From: JBCCFW01 sp039029535
GTDB lineage: Bacteria; Acidobacteriota; JBCCFW01
Direction: 5' to 3'
Assembly (NCBI GenBank): GCA_039029535.1
Contig: JBCCFW010000005.1
Coordinates: 1-64,000, forward strand
DNA length: 64,000 nucleotides
Shown: one piece after another, positions 8,076-17,611 of the stretch
Layout: each line of letters opens with the position of its first letter
Position numbering within the stretch: position 1 is the stretch's first letter
Made by a program: the position numbers and the translations under genes
Notes under the pieces: model-generated
Databases searched by the model: none
What the model saw: only the letters and a program-made list of their open reading frames with translations
Told to the model about the DNA's origin: nothing

Positions 8076-8491
8076 GCTCGCCCACGTACCTGCTGGACAC
8101 GGACACGTGCAGCTACATCATGAAGCGCACTCATCCGACCTTGCTCGACCGAATTCGGGAGTTCGCACCAGGCGAGCTCAAGCTGTCTTCCATTTCCGTC
8201 TACGAGTTGGAGTACGGCGTCCGACGCAGCAATCGACACGAACAATTGACGCGCGTGGTCGAAGGCTTCCTGGCAAACGTCGAAGTCCTACCACTGGATG
8301 CCGCGGCGGCGCTGGAGGCAGGAGCCATCAGGGCGGAGCTCGCCGCCGCCGGCTCTCCCATTGGGGCTTACGACTTGCTCATCGCCGGACACTGCCGAGC
8401 GCTCGGTGCAACGCTCATCACCAACAACGTGCGCGAGTTCTCGCGAGTCGACGCCCTCACGGTGGAGAGCTGGACCACGACGTCATCATGA
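8072..8491 (+). CDS. vapC: VapC toxin, PIN-domain ribonuclease
   Basis: A 139-residue PIN-domain protein starting at GTG 8072. The acidic residues expected at the active site are visible: Y-L-L-D-T-D-T-C near the start, V-Y-E-L-E-Y-G-V near residue 48, and G-A-Y-D-L-L-I-A-G-H near residue 98, followed by L-I-T-N-N-V-R-E-F. VapC toxins cut tRNA or rRNA when not held by VapB. Length and the overlap with the antitoxin are normal, so the pair looks intact. Confidence 0.9.
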   Translation: MSSPTYLLDTDTCSYIMKRTHPTLLDRIREFAPGELKLSSISVYELEYGVRRSNRHEQLTRVVEGFLANVEVLPLDAAAALEAGAIRAELAAAGSPIGAYDLLIAGHCRALGATLITNNVREFSRVDALTVESWTTTSS

Positions 8492-8590
8492 GATTGCTCG
8501 GAGAACGCCGCGACTGATCGTTCGGCGGAGGGTAAGACCACACTTGCAGTGCTTGGCCTAGACCTCCCCAACAGCTTCGACCGTTCACTC

Positions 8591-8650
8591 CACCAAACAC
8601 CAACCACCCCACCGCCACCCAATCCCCTCGCCCCACCCCGCCTCCCGCTC
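8591..8650 (+). terminator. C-rich, G-poor stretch, possible Rho-use site
   Basis: In the 209-bp gap after vapC the plus strand is strikingly rich in C and nearly free of G for about 60 bases (repeats of CCACC, CACCC, CCCC). Such unstructured C-rich RNA is what Rho loads onto. I see no hairpin here. Confidence 0.35.
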
Positions 8651-8700
8651 CATCTTCACGGCGAGACGGTCGCGACGCATCGCGGCCGGGGAGGTACTCC

Positions 8701-9186
8701 ATGTCGGTTGGGCGCGTGTTCTCGCTGGTGTTCTTGCTGGCCCTGATGGGCTGCGGTGTTGCCAACGCCGCGACCTACCAGGTCTTTCTCACTGACGGCA
8801 CCGTTCGGGAGGCTCGGTCTCATCCCGCCATGGCCTTCGGACAGGTCGCCTTCATCAACGCGTCCAACCGCATGGAGGTCCTCCCCGCTGACTCGGTCGA
8901 TCACGAGGCGACCCGCCGCGCCTGGGGCTGGACCGGCCCGGTGACGGTCCCCCAGCACGCCCTCACCCAGCGCGGCTCCGGCCGCCGCGTGAGCGTCGTG
9001 GCCAGCGGCACCGGCATCCCGGAGCTCGACGCGCTCGTCGCCGATCTCGAGGCCCTCGAGCGTGACCCCGTGCGGATGCGCGAGTTCCAACGCGGCTTCA
9101 AGCGGGGCTTCCTCGGCGAGATCCGCAAGCAGGATCCCGCCCTCGCCCGCGAGCTGAAACGCCAGCTCGAACGCGAGGGCTGGTGA
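8701..9186 (+). CDS. Small secreted protein of unknown function
   Basis: A 161-residue protein starting at ATG 8701 behind GGGGAGG. Residues 1-23 form a signal sequence with M-G-C-G-V-A-N-A-A; the Cys could be a lipobox, but cleavage after A-N-A looks more likely. The mature part starts with T-Y-Q-V-F-L-T-D-G-T-V and ends in a charged, helical tail rich in Arg and Glu (K-R-G-F-L-G-E-I-R-K-Q-D). No family recognised. It precedes the DJ-1 gene by 49 bp on the same strand. Confidence 0.65.
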   Translation: MSVGRVFSLVFLLALMGCGVANAATYQVFLTDGTVREARSHPAMAFGQVAFINASNRMEVLPADSVDHEATRRAWGWTGPVTVPQHALTQRGSGRRVSVVASGTGIPELDALVADLEALERDPVRMREFQRGFKRGFLGEIRKQDPALARELKRQLEREGW

Positions 9187-9235
9187 CGGACTTTCTCGGC
9201 GTCCGCTGGCAGGAGAACGAGGACATGATTGTCGG

Positions 9236-9982
9236 ATGTCCCGACAGAGCCCCCGAGCCCTCGTCCCCCTCGCCAGCGGCGCCGAGGAGATGGAAACGAC
9301 GGCCATCGTCGACGTCCTCCGGCGCGCCGAGGTGGAGGTCGTCCTCGCCGGCCTGACCGGCACCGACCCCGTGACCTGCAGCCGCGGGCTGCGGCTCCAA
9401 CCTGACACCGCGCTCAGTGACGTCACGGGCGACTTCGACCTCATCGCCCTCCCCGGTGGCGCGGAGGGCGCTCGGCTCCTCTCAGAGGACGAGCGCGTCC
9501 TCGACCGACTCCGCCAGCAGGACGCCGCCGGCCGGCTCGTCGCCGCGATCTGCGCCGCCCCCATCGTGCTCGTTGCTGCCGGCGTGGGCGCTGACAAGGA
9601 GATGACGTCGCACCCTAGTGTCGTGACATGGAAGTTCCTTGTCTTGGATCGGCGATGGATCGTCGTTCCTGGCGAGGCCCGACGACCGAGCGGACCGGAG
9701 CGTAGCCGTAGCTACGTGAGGATTCGCGAGCGGAGGAGAACGACGCCAGGGACGACGAGGCGCGCCGAGACTGCAAGCGAACTTCCGTGTCACGACACCA
9801 GCGCGCGGCCGCTCGTGTCGACGCACGGTCGCTACGTCGAAGACCCCGTCGTGCGCGACGGTCACCTCATCACGAGCCGCGGTCCAGGCACGGCGATCGA
9901 GTTCGCTCTCGCGCTCGTCGAGGCGACCTGCGGTCCGGAGCGCGCCGCCGAAGTGCGGTCGCCCATGATGATTCCGAGCTGA
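9236..9982 (+). CDS. DJ-1/PfpI family protein with in-frame 61-residue insertion
   Basis: A DJ-1/ThiJ/PfpI fold with A-S-G-A-E-E-M-E (Glu17/18), A-L-P-G-G-A-E-G, and the nucleophile elbow A-A-I-C-A-A-P with Cys106, then G-R-Y-V-E-D, L-I-T-S-R-G-P-G-T-A-x-E-F-A-L-A. Family members (glyoxalase/deglycase or redox sensors) have about 185-190 residues; this one has 248. The excess, residues about 128-188, is Arg/Ser/Thr-rich and is encoded exactly by the palindromic element at 9618-9798. The frame is kept, so a longer protein may be made, but the insert lies right after the H-P-S segment near the active site and could disable it. The start at ATG 9236 fits the fold. Confidence 0.8.
   Translation: MSRQSPRALVPLASGAEEMETTAIVDVLRRAEVEVVLAGLTGTDPVTCSRGLRLQPDTALSDVTGDFDLIALPGGAEGARLLSEDERVLDRLRQQDAAGRLVAAICAAPIVLVAAGVGADKEMTSHPSVVTWKFLVLDRRWIVVPGEARRPSGPERSRSYVRIRERRRTTPGTTRRAETASELPCHDTSARPLVSTHGRYVEDPVVRDGHLITSRGPGTAIEFALALVEATCGPERAAEVRSPMMIPS
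9618..9798. repeat. 181-bp foldback element inserted in the DJ-1 gene
   Basis: The ends are near-perfect 20-bp inverted repeats, GTGTCGTGACATGGAAGTTC at 9618-9637 and its reverse complement with one mismatch at 9779-9798. Inside, TCGTCGTTCCTGGCG pairs with CGCCAGGGACGACGA, and the centre holds CGTAGCTACG, so the whole element can fold back on itself. It has no gene of its own and interrupts a conserved protein without breaking the frame. It looks like a MITE or REP-type palindromic repeat. I see no second copy in this window. Confidence 0.75.
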
Positions 9983-9983
9983 C

Positions 9984-12900
9984 GTGCGCGCCGAGGTCGA
10001 CAGCCTGGTCGCTCGCTTCACGTCGGAGTTCCCCTCCGTCACGCGACGCCACGGACGCGCGCTGCACGAGGCCGCCGAGTACGACTGCCAACCCTTCGGC
10101 GGCGTCGGGCTCGAGGCCCTGTTCTCCGACGGCACCGTCACGACCCTGGCCTGGCTGCCGGTGGACGAGGACTGGGAGCTCACCTGCGACTGCGACGTCG
10201 AATGCGAGCACCTCTGGGCCCTCGTGCTCGAGGCCGACGCGCTCGGTCTCGGCTCACGCACCCGCGGCGACGCCGGCTCGGTCTCGCCGCCCACCGACTA
10301 CCAGCGGCGGCTGAGACGTCTGCCCGTCGGCAGCAGCGGTGGCAGCGATCCCTGGCGATCGGTGCAGGCGCCCACCGAGCACCGCGTGCTGCACCTCCTC
10401 GACCTCGAAGGGCAGCCTCAGGACGGCACTCTCCGTCTCACGACCGTCGTGCAGCGTCGTCGCAAGGACGGGCAATGGGGACAGATGAAGCCCATGTCGT
10501 CCACTGGCGCGAGCGCTTCACTCCTGGACGAGACCGACCGCCGCCTGCTGACCACGCTGGAGAGCTTCGGCACCGGGCCGGATCCGAGCGGCACGCGCAC
10601 GAGCCACTCGATCCCGGCTCGCGTCTGGGAGCTCGTGCTGCCCGAGCTCTGTCGGACGGGACGTCTTCATCGTCGTCACGAGAACGAGCTCGGTCGACCG
10701 CTCGACTTCGATGGCGGTCCGCCCTGGCGCTTCGTCGTGCGCCTGGAGCGCGATGCCATCGTCGACGAAGTTCGCGTCGAGGGCGAGCTCCAGCGTCCCA
10801 ACGATGAGGTGCTCGACCTGAAGGCGCCGAAGCATCTCGAAGAAGCCGGCTTCCTGCTGGTCGGCGATCGTCTCGCTCGCTTCGATCCCGCCGGTGCCTT
10901 CTCGCTCGCCATGGAGCTGCGCACCGGTGGCCCCATCGTCGCCAAGCTCCATGAGGAGATCGGCCTGCGCGAAGCCTTGCTTCCCGTCGTCGGTCAGGCG
11001 CTCGAAGAAGCGACGGCGCCGACGACTCGGCAGGGTGAGCCCGTGCCGCGGCTCGTCGCCTCACGCCCGTGGGAGGAAGCCAAGAGACTCGACTGCCGGC
11101 TCTCCTTCGTCTACGACGGCTTCGCCATGCCCATCGACTTCGCGGGCGAGGTCGTGCCCGGCACCTCCGGCGCGACGCTGCGACGCAACCGCGACGCGGA
11201 GCGAGCGGCGCTCAGCCTGTTCTTGCAGCTCGGCGGCGAGAACCGTACGGACGATCGCGGTCATCAGGCCACTCTCGAGCTCGACCGCCTGGCGTCGGTC
11301 GTGCGACGGCTCGTGACCGATGGCTGGGTCGTCGAGGCAGAGGGCGAGCTCGTCCGACGTGCCAGCTCGTCGCGCTTCTCGGTGCGCTCGGACCTGGACT
11401 GGTTCGAGCTCGACGGCACCGTGCGCTTCGACGAGCACGAGCTCACCTTGCCCGACATCCTCGCCCGTCGCGGTCATGGCCACGGCCACGACACGGTTCG
11501 ACTCGACGACGGCAGCCAGGGGCTTCTCCCCCGCGACTGGCTCACGCGCCTGAAGCTGTTCGAGGAGCTCGGCGACAGCAACGAGGGCCGACTGCGCTTC
11601 GGGCCGAGCCAGGCCCTGCTGCTCGACGTGTTGCTGAGCTCGCGCGACGACGTCCGCACCGACGAGGCCTTCGAACGCCTGCGTCAGCGTCTCGCGACTG
11701 CGGCGTCGCCCGAACCCGTGACCGAGCCCGAGGGCTTCGTCGGGGAGCTGCGTCCGTACCAGCGCGAGGGTCTGAGCTGGATGCGCGAGCTCGACTCGCT
11801 CGGACTCGGCGGTTGCCTGGCCGACGACATGGGTCTCGGCAAGACCGTGCAGGTGCTCGCCGCCATCCAGGCCCGCAAGCTCGACCAGGACGGCGACCAG
11901 CCGCTGCCGACGTTGGTCGTCGCGCCGCGCTCGCTCGTCTTCAACTGGCTGGACGAGGCGAACCGCTTCACGCCGGGACTCAAGACCTTCGAGCACGTCG
12001 GCGCCGATCGCCACGAGCGCTGGGAGAAGGCCGGACCCATCGACCTCGTCGTGACGACCTACGGCACCCTGCGTCGCGACATCGACGAGCTGTGGCAGCG
12101 TCGCTTCGACCTGGTCGTCCTCGACGAAGCGCACGCCATCAAGAACGAGGCGAGTCAGGTGAGCAAGGCCGTGCGCCTGCTCCAGGCCGAACAGCGTCTC
12201 GCGCTCACCGGCACGCCGGTGGAGAACAGCCTGCGCGATCTCTGGTCGCTGTTCGAGTTCCTCAACCCCGGCCTGCTCGGACGCTCGTCCCGCTTCTCGA
12301 AGCTGCTCGGCACGCGTCTGAGCGAGGCCGAGGATGCACAAGACGACATCCAACTCCTTCGTCGGGCGCTGCGTCCGGTCATGCTGCGACGCACGAAGGA
12401 AGAGGTCCTCCCCGAGCTTCCGCGTCTGAGCGAGCTCATCCTGCGCTGCCCCATGATGGACGAGCAGCGCGAGGAGTACGACGAGCTGCGACGGCACTAC
12501 CGCGCCCAACTCCTCTCGCGGCGCGGCCACGGAGCGCAGTCGGGTCCGCCGCTGGCCGTGCTCGAAGCGTTGCTTCGACTGCGGCAGCTCTCCTGTCATC
12601 CCGGCCTGCTCGACTCGAGCCGACGCGAGGAGGGCTCAGCCAAGCTCGACGTCCTCATGCCTCGGCTCGTCGAGAGCACGAACGCTGGTCACGCCGCGCT
12701 GGTCTTCTCGCAGTTCACGAGCTTCCTCGAGATCGTGAGCGAGCGACTGACCGAGCTCGGCCTCGATCACGAGCTGCTCACCGGGGCCACGCGCGACCGC
12801 GAAGCGAGAGTGCGTCGCTTCCGAGACGACCCGAGTTGTCGGCTCTTCCTCATCAGCCTCAAGGCCGGGGGCTTCGGTCTCAACCTCACGAAGGCCGACT

Positions 12901-13142
12901 ATGTCTTCCTGCTCGACCCGTGGTGGAACCCGGCGGCCGAGGCGCAGGCCATCGACCGCTCGCACCGCTTCGGTCAGCAGCGGCCGGTGCTCGCGTACCG
13001 CTTGGCCTGCGAGGGCACCGTGGAAGACAAGGTCCTGGCGCTGCAGGAGAGCAAGCGAACGCTCGCCGACGCGGTGTTGGAGCGCGACGAGGGCGGCCTG
13101 TCCGGGCTCACGCCCGAGGAGCTCGACCTCATCCTGAGCTGA
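9984..13142 (+). CDS. SNF2-family (RapA-like) helicase with SWIM zinc finger
   Basis: A 1052-residue Swi2/Snf2 ATPase starting at GTG 9984. A SWIM-type zinc finger, C68-x-C70-x3-C74-x-H76, lies near the N-terminus. A long middle region leads to the motor: G-G-C-L-A-D-D-M-G-L-G-K-T (Walker A), V-V-L-D-E-A-H-A-I-K-N (DEAH), A-L-T-G-T-P-V-E-N-S-L, and the helicase C half with S-L-K-A-G-G-F-G-L-N-L-T and A-I-D-R-S-H-R-F-G-Q. SWIM-SNF2 proteins are widespread in bacteria and are thought to remodel protein-DNA or RNA polymerase complexes; the exact target is unknown. It starts just after the DJ-1 stop and is probably co-transcribed with it. Confidence 0.92.
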   Translation: MRAEVDSLVARFTSEFPSVTRRHGRALHEAAEYDCQPFGGVGLEALFSDGTVTTLAWLPVDEDWELTCDCDVECEHLWALVLEADALGLGSRTRGDAGSVSPPTDYQRRLRRLPVGSSGGSDPWRSVQAPTEHRVLHLLDLEGQPQDGTLRLTTVVQRRRKDGQWGQMKPMSSTGASASLLDETDRRLLTTLESFGTGPDPSGTRTSHSIPARVWELVLPELCRTGRLHRRHENELGRPLDFDGGPPWRFVVRLERDAIVDEVRVEGELQRPNDEVLDLKAPKHLEEAGFLLVGDRLARFDPAGAFSLAMELRTGGPIVAKLHEEIGLREALLPVVGQALEEATAPTTRQGEPVPRLVASRPWEEAKRLDCRLSFVYDGFAMPIDFAGEVVPGTSGATLRRNRDAERAALSLFLQLGGENRTDDRGHQATLELDRLASVVRRLVTDGWVVEAEGELVRRASSSRFSVRSDLDWFELDGTVRFDEHELTLPDILARRGHGHGHDTVRLDDGSQGLLPRDWLTRLKLFEELGDSNEGRLRFGPSQALLLDVLLSSRDDVRTDEAFERLRQRLATAASPEPVTEPEGFVGELRPYQREGLSWMRELDSLGLGGCLADDMGLGKTVQVLAAIQARKLDQDGDQPLPTLVVAPRSLVFNWLDEANRFTPGLKTFEHVGADRHERWEKAGPIDLVVTTYGTLRRDIDELWQRRFDLVVLDEAHAIKNEASQVSKAVRLLQAEQRLALTGTPVENSLRDLWSLFEFLNPGLLGRSSRFSKLLGTRLSEAEDAQDDIQLLRRALRPVMLRRTKEEVLPELPRLSELILRCPMMDEQREEYDELRRHYRAQLLSRRGHGAQSGPPLAVLEALLRLRQLSCHPGLLDSSRREEGSAKLDVLMPRLVESTNAGHAALVFSQFTSFLEIVSERLTELGLDHELLTGATRDREARVRRFRDDPSCRLFLISLKAGGFGLNLTKADYVFLLDPWWNPAAEAQAIDRSHRFGQQRPVLAYRLACEGTVEDKVLALQESKRTLADAVLERDEGGLSGLTPEELDLILS

Positions 13143-13227
13143 CCCGCCTGCTGGTCACTCTTCGCCGGATGGAGTAGCTTCGGATCGGGACGCTGGACAC
13201 CTGCGAGGGACGAGGTGAGGACGCTCC

Positions 13228-15000
13228 ATGCGACGACCGTGCGCCGTGACCATGATCACCGCTCGACTTTCCGCCCGCCTTCCCTTGCTCGGCCTCACCG
13301 CCTTGCTGTGCTCGATGCCAGCAGCAGCCGGTACTTTCGAGGTCGGCCCGGGTTCCTTCTTCACCAACGTCTCCGACGTGCCCTGGGAGAACCTCGGCCC
13401 CGGTGACCTGGTCCTCATCCACCACCGTCCCACTCCCTACCGAGAGAAGTTCGTCCTCGGCACGAGCGGAACGGCGGCCGAGCCCATCGTCGTTCGCGGC
13501 GTCCCCGACCCCGACACCGGCGCCCTGCCGATCATCGATGGCGAGAACGCGACCACGCGGCTCGCTCTCGACTACTGGAACGAGAACCGCAGCGTGATCA
13601 AGGTCGGTGGGAGCAGCATTCCCTCCGACGACTTCGCCGAGCACGTCGTCATCGAGAACCTCGACATCCGCGGCGCCTACGAGGCCTACTCCTTCACCGA
13701 CGACCGCGGGAACCCGGCCAGCTACCGCGGCAACGCCTCGGCGATCCACATCGAGAGGGGCCGCAACATCACCATCCGCGGCTGCATCCTCCGTGACTCG
13801 GGCAACGGCCTCTTCGTCAGCTCCGGGACCGACTACTACTCGAGTGACATCCTCATCGAGGGCTGCCATCTCCACGGCAACGGCAACGTCGGCAGCATCT
13901 TCGAGCACAACAACTACACCGAGGCCCTGGACATCACCTTCCAGTACAACCGCTTCGGACCCCTCCGCCCCGGCGCCGGCGGCAACAACCTCAAGGACCG
14001 CTCCGCCGGCCTCATCGTGCGCTACAACTGGATCGAGGCCGGCAACCGCCAGCTCGACCTCGTCGAAGCCATCGGTCACGACCTGCTCAACGGGCACCCG
14101 CGCTACCGCGAGACCTTCGTCTACGGCAACGTCCTCGTGGAGACCGAAGGCGAAGGCAACCGTCAGGTCATCCACTATGGCGGTGACTCCGGTTCGACAG
14201 GCGACTACCGCAAGGGGACTCTGTACTTCCACAACAACACGGTGATCTCCACGCGCACCGACCGCACCACCCTCATGCGGCTCTCGACCAACGACGAGCG
14301 CTGCGACGCCCGCAACAACATCATTCACCTCACTGCGGCGGGTGGCGACACGCTGTCCATGCTCGACTCCAGCGGCATCCTCGACTGGAGCCACGGGTGG
14401 ACCAACGGTGGCTGGCGCGACTCCTTCTCCGGAGGCTTCGAGGGCGCGGTCAACGACGACGGCACCTCCCTGACCGGCGCCGAGCCCGGCTTCGTCGACA
14501 TCGCCGGTGACGACCTCTCCCTGCGCTCCGACTCAGACTGCGTCGATGCCGGCACCATGCTCGCCGCCGCGGTGCTCCCGGAGCACGAGCCCGTCCACGC
14601 CTACGTCGTGCATCAGGGCCAGGCGCCTCGCGGTGACGACGCCGTCCTCGACGTCGGTGCCTACGCCGCGGCCTGTGCGCTGGCTCCTCCGGGTCGAGTC
14701 AACGGCCTGGGCTGGAGCGATCCGAGCACCCTGACGTGGCCAGCCGCCTCCGGGGCCACCGGCCATGACGTCCTGCGCGGAGAGATCGCGACGCTCGGCG
14801 CCGTCGGCCTCGCTGGCTCGCTCACGGACTGTCTCGCAGCCGACACCGCGGCGCTGAGCCTGAGCCTCACCATGCCCGAGCCGGGGCGCGGTAGCTGGTT
14901 CCTCGTCCGCGGTCGGACTTGCGGCGGACCGGGCAGCTACGACCCCAGCGGCAGCACCCGTGACGCGGCCCTCTCCGGAGCAGGGCTCGCCTGCCCGTAG
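13228..15000 (+). CDS. Secreted right-handed beta-helix protein (pectate-lyase-like)
   Basis: A 590-residue protein starting at ATG 13228 with a signal peptide ending near residue 35 (S-M-P-A-A-A-G). The body has the regular N-I-T-I-R-G-C-I-L-R-D and I-L-I-E-G-C-H-L-H-G-N-G repeats of parallel beta-helix proteins such as polysaccharide lyases, from about residue 130 to 370. The C-terminal 100 residues contain a G-L-x-W-x-x-P-S-T-L-T-W-P segment like a fibronectin-type or lectin-like domain. It is probably exported and binds or cleaves a polysaccharide. I cannot identify catalytic residues, so lyase activity is inference. Confidence 0.75.
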   Translation: MRRPCAVTMITARLSARLPLLGLTALLCSMPAAAGTFEVGPGSFFTNVSDVPWENLGPGDLVLIHHRPTPYREKFVLGTSGTAAEPIVVRGVPDPDTGALPIIDGENATTRLALDYWNENRSVIKVGGSSIPSDDFAEHVVIENLDIRGAYEAYSFTDDRGNPASYRGNASAIHIERGRNITIRGCILRDSGNGLFVSSGTDYYSSDILIEGCHLHGNGNVGSIFEHNNYTEALDITFQYNRFGPLRPGAGGNNLKDRSAGLIVRYNWIEAGNRQLDLVEAIGHDLLNGHPRYRETFVYGNVLVETEGEGNRQVIHYGGDSGSTGDYRKGTLYFHNNTVISTRTDRTTLMRLSTNDERCDARNNIIHLTAAGGDTLSMLDSSGILDWSHGWTNGGWRDSFSGGFEGAVNDDGTSLTGAEPGFVDIAGDDLSLRSDSDCVDAGTMLAAAVLPEHEPVHAYVVHQGQAPRGDDAVLDVGAYAAACALAPPGRVNGLGWSDPSTLTWPAASGATGHDVLRGEIATLGAVGLAGSLTDCLAADTAALSLSLTMPEPGRGSWFLVRGRTCGGPGSYDPSGSTRDAALSGAGLACP

Positions 15001-15090
15001 CGTCGAGACACGAGTCGCCAATTCTCGGTCGGTGGCTCAGCACGTTCAGCCTAAAATGGCCGCTCCTCTATCAGATGGAGCGAGACCGCG

Positions 15091-17568
15091 ATGGCCGACT
15101 TCGAGAAGCTGGGTGCGTTCTACCTCGGGAAGCGTCACGAGGTGGAGCAGGGTGAGACGACCGACGAGCTGCTGCTCTACGACTCCCGCGACCTGACCAC
15201 GCATGCGGTCTGCGTCGGGATGACCGGAAGCGGCAAGACCGGTCTCTGCGTGACCCTCATCGAGGAGGCGGCCATCGACGGCATCCCCGCCATCCTCATC
15301 GACCCCAAGGGCGACCTGGGCAACCTCCTCCTCCAGTTCCCCGGGCTCAGCGCGCAGGAGTTCCGGCCCTGGATCGACGAGGACGAAGCCACCCGCAAGG
15401 GCCGCACGCCCGACGAGCACGCCAAGGCGACGGCCAAGCTCTGGCGCGACGGCCTGAAGTCCTGGGGGCAGGACGGCGACCGCATCCGTCGTCTCCAGAA
15501 CGCGGCCAGCATCGAGATCTACACGCCCGGCAGCCAGGGTGGTCGGCCGCTCCAGGTGCTGCGCTCCTTCGACGCGCCGCCGCCGGCGGTCATGCAAGAC
15601 GGCGACGCGCTCCGCGACCGCATCCAGGGAGCCGTCTCGGGCCTGCTCACCTTGATCGGCCTCAACGCCGACCCGCTGCAGAGTCGAGAGCACGTCTTCC
15701 TGTCGAGTCTCCTCGACCACCACTGGCGTCAGGGCAAGGGGCTGAGCCTGGCGCAGCTCATCCGGCAGGTGCAGGCACCGCCCTTCGAGCAGGTGGGCGT
15801 CTTCGACCTGGAGAGCTTCTTCCCCGCCGGCGATCGCATGTCGCTGGCGCTGCGCCTGAACAACGTGCTGGCATCGCCGGGCTTCGCGTCGTGGATGAAG
15901 GGCGAGCCGCTCGACGTCAACCGACTGCTGCACGGCGAAGACGGCCGACCTAAGATCTCCATCCTCTCCATCGCGCACCTCAACGACAGCGAGCGGATGT
16001 TCTTCGTGACGACGCTCCTCAACGAGGTCGTCGCGTGGATGCGTGCTCAGCAGGGCAGCTCGAGCTTGCGCGCCCTGCTCTATCTCGACGAGGTCTTCGG
16101 CTACCTGCCGCCGACCGCCAACCCGCCGTCCAAGCAGCCCATGCTCACGTTGCTCAAGCAGGCGCGGGCCTTCGGGCTGGGCGTCGTGCTCGCCACGCAG
16201 AACCCGGTCGACCTCGACTACAAGGCGCTGAGCAACGCGGGCACGTGGTTCCTCGGACGCTTGCAGACCGAGCGAGACAAGATGCGCGTCCTCGACGGGC
16301 TCGAGGGTGCAGCGCTGGGTGAGGGTTTCGACCGCGCGGCCATGGAGCGCACGCTCGCCGGCCTGTCGAGCCGCGTGTTCCTCATGCACGACGTCCACGA
16401 AGATGGTCCGGTCACCTTCCACGTGCGCTGGGCCATGTCGTACCTGCGTGGGCCCATGAGCCGGGGCCAGCTCAACTCGCTGTGTCGTCGTGATGTCGCT
16501 GCGGCCGCCGGTAGCGCGGCCAAGGGCAAGAAGAAGGCCGCGGCCCCTGCGACGGTGGGCGTGGCGGCTCCGGTCGTCGGCACCGTGTCCGAACCGGCGC
16601 CGGCGGAGTCGGCCATCCCTGACGACCGTCCGACACCGCCGGTGGAAGCCGACGAGATCTTCATCCAACCCGACGACGCGCTGCCTCCGGGATCGCGTCT
16701 GGTGTACCGGCCGGCCTTGCTGGCATCGGCGGAGCTGCACTTCGCGAACCGCTCGGGTCTCGATGAGTGGCAGCGCGTGCAGTTGCTGGCGAAGCCGCCG
16801 ACGGGTCGTTCGAGTCGGGTGGACTGGAGCGAGGCGCGTCGTCTCACCAATGAGCCCGACTTGGCGCGTGAGCCCGAGGGGGCCGGTCGCTTCGAGACGC
16901 TGAGCGGTGCGGCGACCAAGGCGAAGAGCTATGCCTCGTGGAAGAAGGCGTTGGTGGCGGCGCTTTACCGAGACGAAGCCATGACCACCTGGAAGTCCAA
17001 GCCCTACAAGCTCGTGTCGGAGCCGGGCGAGAGCGAGGGTGACTTCCGGGCACGGGTCGCGGTGGCTGCGCGCGAGAAGCGCGACGTCGCCATCGGCAAG
17101 CTGCGTCGCAAGTACGCGCCGAAGCTCGACCGCTTGCAGGACCGCATTCGCCGGGCGGAGGAGAAGGTCGAGCGCGAGTCGGATCAGGCCAAGCACGCGG
17201 CGTTGAACACGGCGGTGTCCATCGGCGCGACGGTGCTCGGCGCGATCTTCGGTCGCAAGAAGCTGGGCGTCGGCACCATGCGTCGAGCTGGCACGGCGGT
17301 GCGTGGTGCGAGCCGCACGGCCCGGCAGCGCGGCGACATCGCCCACGCCCAGGCCGAGCTCGAGAACCTGCAGGGCGACCTGGAGACGATGGAGGCCCAG
17401 TTCCAGGACGAGCTGTCCGTGCTGGAGGAAGCCATCGTGCCCGCCGAGCTCGACTTGCAGGAAGTTCGAACGCGTCCGCGAAAGTCCGACCTGCGCGTCG
17501 ACTCGCTCCAGCTCGCGTGGACGCCGTGGGGCGTGTCGAGCGAGGGGATCGCGGAGCCGTTGTTCTGA
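15091..17568 (+). CDS. HerA/FtsK-like ATPase with coiled-coil C-terminus
   Basis: An 825-residue ATPase starting at ATG 15091. Walker A is G-M-T-G-S-G-K-T near residue 48, followed by I-L-I-D-P-K-G-D. Walker B is L-L-Y-L-D-E-V-F-G-Y near residue 332, and the sensor region is V-V-L-A-T-Q-N-P-V-D-L-D-Y. This is the DUF87/DUF853 type of HerA-FtsK ATPases that translocate DNA or protein. A Pro/Ala linker near residues 480-520 leads to a C-terminal region with a long coiled coil (about 660-805) and a G-A-T-V-L-G-A-I-F-G-R hydrophobic patch. No nuclease such as NurA is beside it. Role unknown; DNA processing or defence is possible. Confidence 0.8.
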   Translation: MADFEKLGAFYLGKRHEVEQGETTDELLLYDSRDLTTHAVCVGMTGSGKTGLCVTLIEEAAIDGIPAILIDPKGDLGNLLLQFPGLSAQEFRPWIDEDEATRKGRTPDEHAKATAKLWRDGLKSWGQDGDRIRRLQNAASIEIYTPGSQGGRPLQVLRSFDAPPPAVMQDGDALRDRIQGAVSGLLTLIGLNADPLQSREHVFLSSLLDHHWRQGKGLSLAQLIRQVQAPPFEQVGVFDLESFFPAGDRMSLALRLNNVLASPGFASWMKGEPLDVNRLLHGEDGRPKISILSIAHLNDSERMFFVTTLLNEVVAWMRAQQGSSSLRALLYLDEVFGYLPPTANPPSKQPMLTLLKQARAFGLGVVLATQNPVDLDYKALSNAGTWFLGRLQTERDKMRVLDGLEGAALGEGFDRAAMERTLAGLSSRVFLMHDVHEDGPVTFHVRWAMSYLRGPMSRGQLNSLCRRDVAAAAGSAAKGKKKAAAPATVGVAAPVVGTVSEPAPAESAIPDDRPTPPVEADEIFIQPDDALPPGSRLVYRPALLASAELHFANRSGLDEWQRVQLLAKPPTGRSSRVDWSEARRLTNEPDLAREPEGAGRFETLSGAATKAKSYASWKKALVAALYRDEAMTTWKSKPYKLVSEPGESEGDFRARVAVAAREKRDVAIGKLRRKYAPKLDRLQDRIRRAEEKVERESDQAKHAALNTAVSIGATVLGAIFGRKKLGVGTMRRAGTAVRGASRTARQRGDIAHAQAELENLQGDLETMEAQFQDELSVLEEAIVPAELDLQEVRTRPRKSDLRVDSLQLAWTPWGVSSEGIAEPLF

Positions 17569-17611
17569 GCTCGATCCTGGCCTGAGAATCCCGGCTGGGC
17601 AGCCCGATTTG

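Noticed and set aside
9618..9798. Foldback element as an insertion sequence with a transposase
   Set aside because: Only 181 bp, no transposase-sized frame of its own.
11069..13177. Long plus-strand frame overlapping the SNF2 helicase
   Set aside because: Arg/Ala-rich reading with no motifs, in another frame of a clear helicase.
13129..14394. Minus-strand frame opposite the beta-helix protein
   Set aside because: Val/Asp/Glu-rich repetitive antisense shadow without a start context or domain.
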